Shown here: piece after piece, positions 43,657 to 52,600 of the stretch | Layout of the letters: each line of letters opens with the position of its first letter | Position numbering within the stretch: position 1 is the first letter of the stretch | From: Phycisphaeraceae bacterium | GTDB taxonomy: Bacteria; Planctomycetota; Phycisphaerae; Phycisphaerales; Phycisphaeraceae | DNA: 64,000 nucleotides | Assembly (NCBI GenBank): GCA_029260595.1 | Contig: JAJDCY010000010.1 | Location: forward strand, 359,675-423,674 | Reading direction: 5' to 3' | Program-made: the position numbers and the translations under genes | Notes under the pieces: model-generated | Database searches by the model: none | Told to the model about the DNA's origin: nothing | The model's input: only the letters and a program-made list of their open reading frames with translations

Positions 43657-44915
43657 ACGCTCAGGGGCTTATCGGCAGGAACGGGCGATTCGCCGCAGTG
43701 ATCGGTGGGGGTTGGGGTGGGCGACGGGGCGCTGTCGGACCCAGCCAGGGCGGGTACGTCGTAGAAATGCTTGGTGGTTAGCGAGGCGAGGTCGGTGGTC
43801 TTGAGGATCTCGATGATCTGGCTGGAGGTATTGCCGCGGCCGTAGGGGTGGTCGATCGACGCGAGTTGCCGCTGGAACGGGTCGGAAAGGGCTTGGCGGA
43901 TCGCGTCGGTGATCGCGTCGGTGTCGGCGGGGCAGTCGATGACAGACGACGCGCGGAGTCGGCCTAGCTGGCGGTCGCCGATGTTGACGGTTGGCTTGCT
44001 CAGTGCCGGGACCTCGATCAGGCCGCTGGATGAGTTGCCGATCACGGCGTCGGCGTGAGTGATGCAGCTTAGATAGAGGTGCGTGCCGAGCGAGGCGTGG
44101 GCGGTGACGCGGTCGGGGTGGTTCGCGGCGTACTGGTCGATCATCGCGTTGATCGTGCGGCCGCCGGCGTCGGCGTTGGCTCGGGTGAGGATGATGCGTG
44201 TATCCGAGAACCGGTCCAACGCGGCGAGCAGGTTGGAGAAGGCTGATTCGGGCGGTTGCTGGCCTTGGATCACCGGGTGGTAGGTCACCAGGAAGTTCTG
44301 TTTGCCCAGCGGTAGGCCGAGGGCTTGATCGACTTTGGCGCGGCTAAGCGGGTCGAGCCGGGCGACGGATTCGAGGCCGGTGGCACCTACGTTGAATACC
44401 CGGTCGGGCTGCTCGCCGAGTTGGATGACGCGTTGGCGGTACGGCTCGGCCGCGACGAAGTGCAGGTGGGACAGCTTGGTGATGCTGTGGCGGGCGGCGT
44501 CGTCGAAGACGCCCTCGCTCAGCTCGCCGCCGTGAAGGTGGGCGATCGGGATCCCGGCGACCGCGGCGGCGGTTGTCGCGGCGAGGATCTCATATCGATC
44601 GCCGAGCACCACCACGATGTCCGGCGCGAGCTCGGCGAAGGTGTCGGCGAAACCGATCATCCCCAGGCCCATCGATTTGGTGATCTCGACCGGCGAGTCG
44701 CCCGTGAGGAGCATCCCGACCTTTTGGTCGATCGTGAATCCGTCCTTCTCGATCGTCTGATAGGTCTGCCCAAACTGCGCCGACAGGTGCGCCCCGGTTA
44801 CGACCAGTTGCAGGGCCAGTTGCGGGTCTTGATCGATGCGCTTGATCAGCCAATAAAGCAGCCCGTATTCCGCACGCGAGCCGGTGACGACGCAGATCTT
44901 GGGCTTGTGACTCAT
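43653..44915 (-). CDS. UDP-N-acetylglucosamine 2-epimerase, hydrolysing (NeuC type)
   Basis: 420 residues. The N-terminus KICVVTGSRAEYGLLYWLIK and later VVLGDRYEILAATTAAAVAGIPIAHLHGGELSEGVFDDAARHSITKLSHLHFVA are characteristic of NeuC-type epimerases, which convert UDP-sugars to free ManNAc or related sugars for sialic or legionaminic acid synthesis. The C-terminal half keeps GNSSSGLIEVPALSKPTVNIGDRQLGR. A 30-residue Ser/Thr/Pro-rich tail is unusual. It is the first gene of the neuC-neuD-ptmE operon. The NeuB synthase and NeuA/CMP transferase are not in the window. Confidence 0.93.
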   Translation of the reverse strand: MSHKPKICVVTGSRAEYGLLYWLIKRIDQDPQLALQLVVTGAHLSAQFGQTYQTIEKDGFTIDQKVGMLLTGDSPVEITKSMGLGMIGFADTFAELAPDIVVVLGDRYEILAATTAAAVAGIPIAHLHGGELSEGVFDDAARHSITKLSHLHFVAAEPYRQRVIQLGEQPDRVFNVGATGLESVARLDPLSRAKVDQALGLPLGKQNFLVTYHPVIQGQQPPESAFSNLLAALDRFSDTRIILTRANADAGGRTINAMIDQYAANHPDRVTAHASLGTHLYLSCITHADAVIGNSSSGLIEVPALSKPTVNIGDRQLGRLRASSVIDCPADTDAITDAIRQALSDPFQRQLASIDHPYGRGNTSSQIIEILKTTDLASLTTKHFYDVPALAGSDSAPSPTPTPTDHCGESPVPADKPLSV

Positions 44916-44976
44916 CGCGGAGCCAGCTTACCCGGATCGACAGGGTTGGGGTAGGGCTGATCGAGCAGGGCGTCGG

Positions 44977-45843
44977 TTAGCAGGTTCCGCCGGAGCAGCA
45001 GGATGATTGGGGCATCTCGACACTCGTGGGCTTGACCGCGAGCAGGTCGAGGCTGGAAACGTGGGCCGCGCCGTCGAAGTCTTTGGGGAGTTTTTCGAGC
45101 AGCTTGCCCGCCTCCGGGCTGCAGCCGAGCACCGAGAGCACGTCGTAGCCTTTGCGATCGGCTTTGGCGATGTTCAGGCCGGCGGCGACAGTGTGCGCGA
45201 GGTACTCGTTGATCAGCACCGCGCCGGAGATGCAGCCGATGTAGGCTTCAAGGTCCTGGGTGATCGCTTCGGGCAGTTCTTTGAGCAGGACGATGTCGCT
45301 GATCGCTGCTTGGCCGCCGGGCTTGAGCACGCGCTCGATCTCGGCGAAGACGCGGGGTTTTTGCGGCGAGAGGTTGACGACGCAGTTGCTGATGACCAGA
45401 TCGACGCAGTTGTCGTCGATCGGCAGGTCCTCGATCACTCCCTTACGGAACTCGACGTTGTCGTAGCCGTGGTCGGCGGCGAAACGGCGGGCTTTTTCGA
45501 GCATCGCGTCGGTCATATCGACACCGATCACGCGGCCCGATGGGCCGACCTTCTTCGCCGCGATGAAGCAATCGACGCCGGCACCGCTGCCCAGGTCGAG
45601 GACGGTCATGCCCTCGGCGATCAACGTCAGGCTGGTGGGGCTGCCGCAGCCGAGGCCGAGATTCGCCCCGTCGGGAAGCGATGCGAGGTCTTGCTCGCTG
45701 TAGCCGATCGCCTGGCCGTGTTCCTTGATGGACCCGCTGTCGCTGGGCCCGCAGCAGCAGGCGCCGCCGCTCTGGGCGATCTGTCCGTAACGCTGGGAAA
45801 CCTGGTCACGGATATCAACACACGAACTATTCTCTGAGGACAT
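44977..45843 (-). CDS. arsM: arsenite S-adenosylmethyltransferase
   Basis: 288 residues from the ATG at 45843, with GGAG eight bases upstream. ArsM methylates arsenite with SAM to volatile or less bound species. The SAM motif VLDLGSGAGVDCFIAAKKVG and the following IGVDMTDAMLEKA are clear, along with VISNCVVNLSPQKPRVFAEIERVLKPGG and YIGCISGA, whose cysteines (VISNC and YIGC) are the arsenic-binding residues. A Cys cluster near the N-terminus (GGACCCG) and SSCCSGGTC at the end add further metal ligands. It has no arsR or arsenite pump beside it. Confidence 0.95.
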   Translation of the reverse strand: MSSENSSCVDIRDQVSQRYGQIAQSGGACCCGPSDSGSIKEHGQAIGYSEQDLASLPDGANLGLGCGSPTSLTLIAEGMTVLDLGSGAGVDCFIAAKKVGPSGRVIGVDMTDAMLEKARRFAADHGYDNVEFRKGVIEDLPIDDNCVDLVISNCVVNLSPQKPRVFAEIERVLKPGGQAAISDIVLLKELPEAITQDLEAYIGCISGAVLINEYLAHTVAAGLNIAKADRKGYDVLSVLGCSPEAGKLLEKLPKDFDGAAHVSSLDLLAVKPTSVEMPQSSCCSGGTC

Positions 45844-46196
45844 CGGGGTTTCTCCGGTCAAGGTCCAGTCAGTGGCCGCTAGCCAGCGGCGTCGAACACG
45901 CGCATGATACACACCGACCGAATTAACCGGCAAACGCGGCGGGTTATTCCGTTGGGTGGGTCGAGCGGACCGACTGGTCGGGTTTCTTAGGCGGATTTGC
46001 CGGAAATATTCCGTCGTGGGAGTTTTTTTGTGAACCCATTGGCGACTGGTGCGTCGTATTGGCTTGACCATCGATGACTGGCCCCGGCGAACAACCGCGC
46101 GGTGTGACGCGGCTGCGCGGTGTTGCGCGGATGCGTCGCGGGCGAGACTGAACCGGACTTGATGCGGATCCGACATGAACTAATAAGGATACCCCG
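45844..46196. other. intergenic region between arsM and the giant envelope genes
   Basis: 353 bases between divergent genes. The giant gene has AAGGA seven bases before its ATG. No ArsR operator, tRNA or clear promoter is recognised. A short palindrome (CGGAA-ATA-TTCCG, about 46001-46013) is followed eight bases later by a T-run (46023-46029), which is too weak to call a terminator. Confidence 0.5.
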
Positions 46197-49100
46197 ATGC
46201 CGATGACCACAGTGCGGAGCACCTGCGGCGGTGCGATGACCATTCTCGCGGCGTTGATCCTGCTTCTGACGATTACCGGTCCGACACAAGCCGAACGATC
46301 CTTGCCGCCCGACGCCGTCGATTCGGTTGTGGGAGCGCCGCCCGAAGCGCTGGCTGAACAGAGCATCTACATTCCTTACAAGAAGCTCCGCGAGGTGTTT
46401 GAACGCGAAGGCCGCGGCGTCTTCATCCCCTACGAGCAGTTTCGCACGCTGTGGGAAGCCGCCCGCCGGGCAACGCCGGATCCGCAGAACGATGCGACGC
46501 CGGCTGATGCCCTGATATTGACGACACAGAACGAAGCCGAGGTTGTCGGCGATGCCGTTCGCGTCAGCAGCATGATCCATATCGAGGTATTCAAAAAGGG
46601 TTGGGTGCGTGTCCCGCTGCGGCTGCGCGACGCGGCGATTATTCGGGCGACCATCGCGGATCAGCCCGCACGCGTGGTATTCGATCCCGCGCACGGGCAC
46701 GAACTTATTTATCAGCATCAAGAAGATGGGCCGGCGGACATTCAGCTCCGTCTCGAATACGCCAAAGCGGTCAATAAGTCGCCGGGGCGACACGGCGTGG
46801 CGTTTGGGCCGCCGCAGGCGCCGGTGAGCCGCTGGCGGATCACGGTCCCCGAGCCCGACGCGAAGGTCGAGCTTGAGCCGATGATCGCGACAACGCAGAC
46901 GGCTAGCGACAAGCACACGATCAAGCCGGCGGGTACGGGCGATGACGGGCGGACGACGGTGTTGGCGTTTGTCGGCGCTGCGCCGCTGGTCCGGATCCAT
47001 TGGACGCCCAAATCTGAGGGCGCGGTGGGGATGGCTGCGTTGGCCGAGCTGCGCCTGCGGCAGCGGGTTTGGGTCGAGGAGGGCGTCGCCCGTGTGCGCG
47101 CCGATCTGCACTATCAGATCAGCCGGGCGGAGTTGACGAGCCTGACGCTTGATCTGCCGAGTGACTACAAGATCACCGACGTGATCGATGCCAACGCCAG
47201 GAGGTGGTCTGTTGAGACCAATGGCGATGGGCAACGGCTCACGGTTGATCTATTCGAGCCGGCGGACGAGTCGCAAGCGCTCACGATTTTACTGGAGCGG
47301 CTGATTGGTGATTCGCCGCGGCAGGAGTTGGTCACGCCGGTGATCAAGGCACACGGCGTCGCCCGGCAGCGCGGGGTGATCGCGGTCCACAGTGGGGCGG
47401 GGCTGGTGTGTGAGGTTGCGAGCAGCAGGGGCGTGTTGCAGGTCGGTGTCGATGAGTTGACCGCGGATTGGCGAGCCGGCGGGTGGGACTTCGCATACCG
47501 GTACGCGGCGTTGCCGTACAGCCTCGTCGTGTCAGTTGAGAAGATTGAGCCCGTCGTCAGGGCGCGGGTGTTGAGCGAAGCGCACATTCAGCCGCGTTCG
47601 CTTCGGCTGGTCTCAAATGTGGTTTTCGATGTGCAGCGGACGGGTGTTTTTCAGTTCGAGCTGGTCGTTCCAAGCGGATTTGATGTTGAGAGCGTTCGCG
47701 GTGTCGCGCTGGCGGGATCCGCCGCCGCAACCGTCGAGACGCACCACTTAGACGAGGCATCGCGGCGCTTGACGGTGAACCTCTCGCGCAGAGCAATGGG
47801 CGAAACCGGGCTAGTCGTAGATCTGTCGCGGCCGCTTGACGAGCCGAATCTGCTGGCGCCCACCGGCGAATCGGCGCAGATCAGCTTGCCGGCGGCCCGG
47901 GCGCCGGCGTCGTTTGTCGAGAGTCAGACCGGCCGGGTTGTGATCCGCGTGCCTGAGTCGTTGCGCGTGATGCCGCAGGATGCGAGCGGGTACCGCGCGG
48001 TGCCGGTCCGTGAAGCGTTGGAGCATCTGATGCCGCAACAGGCCGGGATCGTGACGGGTGATCCGGTGCTCGCGTTTGCGTACGAGCCAACCGCCGGTGC
48101 GTTGCCGCTTCGGGTTGACCGGCGTCAGCCTCATGCGGTGGTGCGTCAACTGCTTGTGGCGGGGATCAAACCCGGCGCGGTCGAGTACCGCGCGCGTTTT
48201 TCCTACGACATTCGTTACAGCCCGCTTGAGACACTGCGCATCGATGTTCCTGCGGAAGTTGCGCCGCGCATCCGCAACCTTTCCACTGAGATCCGCGTTC
48301 AGCCGTTGGACCCGCAGCCCGAAGATCTCGCGGCTGATACTGTCGCCTGGGGGTTCGTTGGGCGCGATCAGTTCCTCGGTAACGTGGTGATTCAACTCGC
48401 GTGGGAGGATCGGCTTGATGATACCGAAACCGGTAAGCCGGTGCTGGTCCGCGTCCCGAAGCTGTCGCCGTCTGGGACGCAGCGCGCGTGGGGTCAGGTT
48501 GTGTTGACGCGGGCCGAGGGCATCGACGTGCAGCCGACCGAGGGTGTCTTGAAGCTCTGGCCAATCGACCCGCGACACGACCTGATGCCCGACGCTGGTG
48601 TGTCCGATGCGGCGCGTGCGTTCGAGTTTCACGACGCGGGCTGGTCGCTGGAGTTGGCTGCGACCCACTACGAGCTCGAGCGCATCAAGCGCACCAGCAT
48701 CGAGCGGGCCGTCGTCAGGATGGTTCTGACCCGCAGCGACCAGATCGCGGTTCAGGCGCTGTATCGGATGCGCAGTGCCCGTCAGCGCCTGCGGCTGAGG
48801 CTGCCGGACGAAGCGCGTTTCGACACGCACCCGCTGCGCATCAATGGCGCGACGACGCCCCTTGAACGCGGCGATCAGAACGAGTTCATGGTCCCGCTGG
48901 TCGGGCGGAGCGCGGAAACCCCGTTCATCCTGGAGGTCCGGTACACGGTGCCCGATGCGACCTCTCTGTTGGACTTGCCGCAGTTCGTCGACGATCCGGC
49001 GGCACAGAACGTTTACTTGTCGGTCTATCTGCCGCGCAAACGCGCACTGATCGGTACAGCCGGGCCGTGGACCGGTCACAGCGGCGGCTGGCTGGGGCGC

Positions 49101-49670
49101 CTCGACGGTGAAGCCTCGGCACGCAACAAGCCGGACGAGTCATTGATCCGATGGGTCATCGAGAACGTGCCGGTGTCGTCCGATCCCGTCGTTGGATTCC
49201 AAACAGACGGACGGCGGTATTTGTTCTCGACATTGAGCCCGCAGCCACCGCCGGACGGATCGTTACGGCTGGTGACGATCAACCGAACGGTATTGCGGAT
49301 GGCGACGCTGATTCTGATCCCGGGCTGTGGGTTGGTGTTGTTGCTAACCGGGGCGCTGTCGCGGTGTGTTGCGGTGGGGGTTGCCGCGGTTGGGCTGCTG
49401 TTGTCAGGTGTCTTCGCGCCGAGGTTCGCCGCGGAGATATCCAGTGTGACGGCCTTGGTCGCGGCGCTCGTTGTGCTGATTATCTGGGCAGTTCATTACC
49501 GCGGATGGGTACGGCCTCGGCTGCTCGCCGAGCGGCGCGCCTGGCTCGCCAATGCGGTTGCGGCCGCGTCGGTGGGCACTGACCCGCCGACATCGCCGGG
49601 GACATCGAAGGACGTCGCGGCAGGCGGCGCCGACTCGCCAAAGGAATCCGGAGGGGCGAGCCATGACTAA
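46197..49670 (+). CDS. giant exported protein, module A of a three-module family
   Basis: 1157 residues. A signal peptide (hydrophobic about 14-27, cut after TQA) is followed by a motif SIYIPYKKLREVFEREGRG then FIPYEQFRTLW (about 56-84), then a long chain of beta-sandwich-like segments. Residues about 1020-1120 contain three hydrophobic segments (VLRMATLILIPGCGLVLLL, VAAVGLLLSGVF, VTALVAALVVLIIW) and a basic cytoplasmic tail, so the bulk lies in the periplasm or paryphoplasm. The VPY-x-YE-x-F-x-LW opening and the strand pattern recur twice in the next gene. I know no function. The ATG follows AAGGA by seven bases. Its stop overlaps the next start by eight bases. Confidence 0.85.
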   Translation: MPMTTVRSTCGGAMTILAALILLLTITGPTQAERSLPPDAVDSVVGAPPEALAEQSIYIPYKKLREVFEREGRGVFIPYEQFRTLWEAARRATPDPQNDATPADALILTTQNEAEVVGDAVRVSSMIHIEVFKKGWVRVPLRLRDAAIIRATIADQPARVVFDPAHGHELIYQHQEDGPADIQLRLEYAKAVNKSPGRHGVAFGPPQAPVSRWRITVPEPDAKVELEPMIATTQTASDKHTIKPAGTGDDGRTTVLAFVGAAPLVRIHWTPKSEGAVGMAALAELRLRQRVWVEEGVARVRADLHYQISRAELTSLTLDLPSDYKITDVIDANARRWSVETNGDGQRLTVDLFEPADESQALTILLERLIGDSPRQELVTPVIKAHGVARQRGVIAVHSGAGLVCEVASSRGVLQVGVDELTADWRAGGWDFAYRYAALPYSLVVSVEKIEPVVRARVLSEAHIQPRSLRLVSNVVFDVQRTGVFQFELVVPSGFDVESVRGVALAGSAAATVETHHLDEASRRLTVNLSRRAMGETGLVVDLSRPLDEPNLLAPTGESAQISLPAARAPASFVESQTGRVVIRVPESLRVMPQDASGYRAVPVREALEHLMPQQAGIVTGDPVLAFAYEPTAGALPLRVDRRQPHAVVRQLLVAGIKPGAVEYRARFSYDIRYSPLETLRIDVPAEVAPRIRNLSTEIRVQPLDPQPEDLAADTVAWGFVGRDQFLGNVVIQLAWEDRLDDTETGKPVLVRVPKLSPSGTQRAWGQVVLTRAEGIDVQPTEGVLKLWPIDPRHDLMPDAGVSDAARAFEFHDAGWSLELAATHYELERIKRTSIERAVVRMVLTRSDQIAVQALYRMRSARQRLRLRLPDEARFDTHPLRINGATTPLERGDQNEFMVPLVGRSAETPFILEVRYTVPDATSLLDLPQFVDDPAAQNVYLSVYLPRKRALIGTAGPWTGHSGGWLGRLDGEASARNKPDESLIRWVIENVPVSSDPVVGFQTDGRRYLFSTLSPQPPPDGSLRLVTINRTVLRMATLILIPGCGLVLLLTGALSRCVAVGVAAVGLLLSGVFAPRFAAEISSVTALVAALVVLIIWAVHYRGWVRPRLLAERRAWLANAVAAASVGTDPPTSPGTSKDVAAGGADSPKESGGASHD

Positions 49671-52600
49671 GCAGACTTATTGTCGGGTAATGTCGGTAGT
49701 GATACTGATGGCGTCTTTGGTGGGGCATGCCGCCGTGGCGTCGGCGGTTCAGCCACCGTCGGAACTGCGGGTAGATCGGGAATTGCACGTCCCGTACGAC
49801 GACCTGAACATCCTGCTGGAAGGCGGTGTCGAGCGCGTGCTCATGACCCGTCAGGAATACGAGTCGCTGCTGGCCCACTCGAAGCGACAGCCGGTGGACG
49901 CCGCGCCGCTGAGGGCCGCGCTGATCGCCGGCGACTACGAGATCGCGATTGATGACGCACGGGCAGTGATCCGCGCAACGCTAACAATCGACGGGCTCGA
50001 GGACGGGTTGCATCCGGTTCCGCTGGACTTTAGCGGTGTCGGGATCCGCGGTGCGGTCATCGACGGTGTCGATGCGCCGATCGCGATCGGCGACGACGGT
50101 CGGCCTGTTGTTTTTGTTCGTGATGTCGGGCGGCGTGAGTTGCGCGTCGAAGCTGTCGCCCCGCTGCGACCGGTCGATGCCCACCGGGCACTGCAGATAA
50201 AGATTCCGACCCCGGCGTCGACGCGAATCAGTGTGACGGCTGTGGGGGATGTCGAGATCCGCAGCGGGCTGACGGTGATCCGACGGGACTACGACGCCGC
50301 TGCCGGGGTTACGCGATTCGAACTGCTGCCCGAGCGCGGGCCGGTCTCTCTGGTGGTATCGATGAACCACCGCTTTGAGCAATCGCAGGCCACGCTGCTC
50401 TCGCGATCCGTAACCGTCGCGACCGTGCAGGGAACCACCGAACAGATCGAGACGACGGCGTCGATCAGCGTCCTGCACCGCGCCGTCGAGCGGTTGCGCT
50501 TCAGTGTGCCGCAGGGATTCGAGGTGACGCGTGTGACTTGCCCACACCTGGCGAGTTGGACGGTTGCCGAGACCGGGGCATCGAAGGTGCTGGAGATTGA
50601 GCTGAGCGAGCCTGTTGCCGATACGGAGGTCGTTCGGATCACGGCGAATCGCCAGGTTCCTACGCCGGCTGAATGGTCGCTGCAACGCATCGCGCCGCTT
50701 GGTGTTGTCAGCGATGTTTCAATTGTCGGCTTGGTGCTCGATCAGCGTTTGAGTGTGCGCGCGGCGATGCCGGAGGGGTTGATCCCGCTTGACACCGCTG
50801 TGATCGACGCGGTGGTCGCAGGCGACAGGCCCGCCGGCGTGCCGGTTGTGTCAGCGACGCGACCGGTGCTCGCGTTCTATGCACCGCAAGGTGGGTTCGG
50901 ATTGAAGGCCGAGATTGAGAAAGCGCCGGCCGAGTTGCGGGTCGCGGCGACGTTGTCGATGACACTTGATCGTTCGACGCAGCGCGTGCGCGGCGGGTTG
51001 ACGCTGGCACCGCTGGGGGAGGCGTGCTACGGGTTTGATCTACTCGTGCCCGGCGGTTGGCGGGTCACGGCGTTGACTGACAGCGACCGCGCGCCGCTGC
51101 GGTTCGATCCGGTGCGCGAGGGGGCGGGCGGACAGACGCACGAACGACTGCGGGTGCGATTGCCCGCGGGGATCCTGCCGGGCGAGCAGCGGATCGTGTA
51201 TTTCGAAGCCGAGGCCCTGCCTCAAGGCTGGCTCGGTGGATGGCGTGACATTCAGGTTGCGATGCCAAACTTTGCGGTCGCGGGCGCGTCGGCCCAGACG
51301 GGTGTGGTGATGGTGATCGGAGACGATGATCTGGCGGTCGTGCCGGATCGGTTGGTTGGCCTAGCCGCGCTCGATGAGAACGAAAAGGCTGAGTACGGGC
51401 TCGGCGGCGGCGATGCGACGGCGTACCGGTACGACGAACCGGGTTACGAAGGCGTCTTCCGAGTCAGTCGATACCAGCCGCGTCTGTCGGCCGAGACGGT
51501 GTCGAGCTTTCGGCTTAACCCGGACACGCTCGATGCGCATTATGAGTTGGTGTTTCGGATCGACCGGGCCCGGACCGATCGGCTGGCGTTGTTGCTTCCG
51601 CAGAGCACACCAATAGCGATTTCAATCACCAGCGTCAGCGGTGCGACGGTCAAGGAGTTCACCGATCACCCGGCCGAAGGGGGAATGCGGCATTGGTCCG
51701 TCACACTGGCTGAACCGGTGCGAGGGAGCGTCCGACTTGCCGTCGATTTTCAGCAACGGATCACCGGCAACGGTGAGAGTGAGCTGACGCTGCCTGTGGT
51801 TGTCGCCGATGCGGTGGAGTATCAGTCGGGCCTCGTATCGATCGAGGGCAGCGACGAATTGGATATCGAGGTCACGGCGCACCCGCGGCGTGTTGATGTC
51901 GGCGAGCTGGTCGATGCGACCTATCAGCCGGGCCCGCGGCTGCTGGGTGTGTATCAGTTCGTTGGGCACCCGGATGCGGTCACCGTGGTGCACGAACGAA
52001 GCGGCGGGTACGGCTTGCCGCCGGCGGTCATCCAGCATGCGGGGTTGAGGACGGCGGTATCGGCGAACGGGCTAGCGCAGACTGTCGCCGCGTATCGGTT
52101 GCGCGCACAAGCGCTGTTTCTTGAGGTCCGCCTGCCGGATCAATCACGTCTGTGGACTGCGACGCTTGATGGCGAGCCGATTAAGCCGCAGCGCGAGTCG
52201 GGGCGTATTTTGCTGGATCTGCCTGCGTCACCTTACTCCGTTGATCGGGAGCTTGTGATCGTCTACGAAACACCGGTCGATGCGATCGGCGCTTACGGTG
52301 ATCTAGCTCTGGGTGCACCGGGGATGGTGTTTCATAGTGGTATGCCAGCAGATTCAGGCGATTACAGCCCGGCTGCGGCTGTGCCTGTCACCGAGTTCGA
52401 ATGGATTCTGTACCCACCGCGTGGTTACCGAATGGTCGCTTCACATGGGACCGTCACCACGGAGGCCGCGGCGTGGCCGCGCGGAAGCGGTGCCGTGCTG
52501 TTTGGCGGCTCTGCAGGCACGGCGTCACGGGCGAGTCCATCGGACCACAGCCATCTCGAGCGCGCGCTATCTAAGCTTTCGGTGCCGGACGGGCGCAGTG

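Noticed and set aside
45844-46176. N-terminal extension of ArsM by 111 residues
   Set aside because: The ATG at 45843 has a good ribosome binding site and the known family N-terminus; the extension is Arg/Thr/Pro-rich.
46159-46186. TTGATG and TAATAA with 16-base spacing before the first giant gene as a promoter
   Set aside because: The -10 would lie only ten bases before the ATG and overlap the ribosome binding site, so the transcript would lack it.
45987-49079. Two long minus-strand frames (415 and 422 codons) opposite the first giant envelope gene
   Set aside because: Arg/Pro/His-rich composition without motifs; the plus-strand frame has a signal peptide, ribosome binding site and membrane segments.
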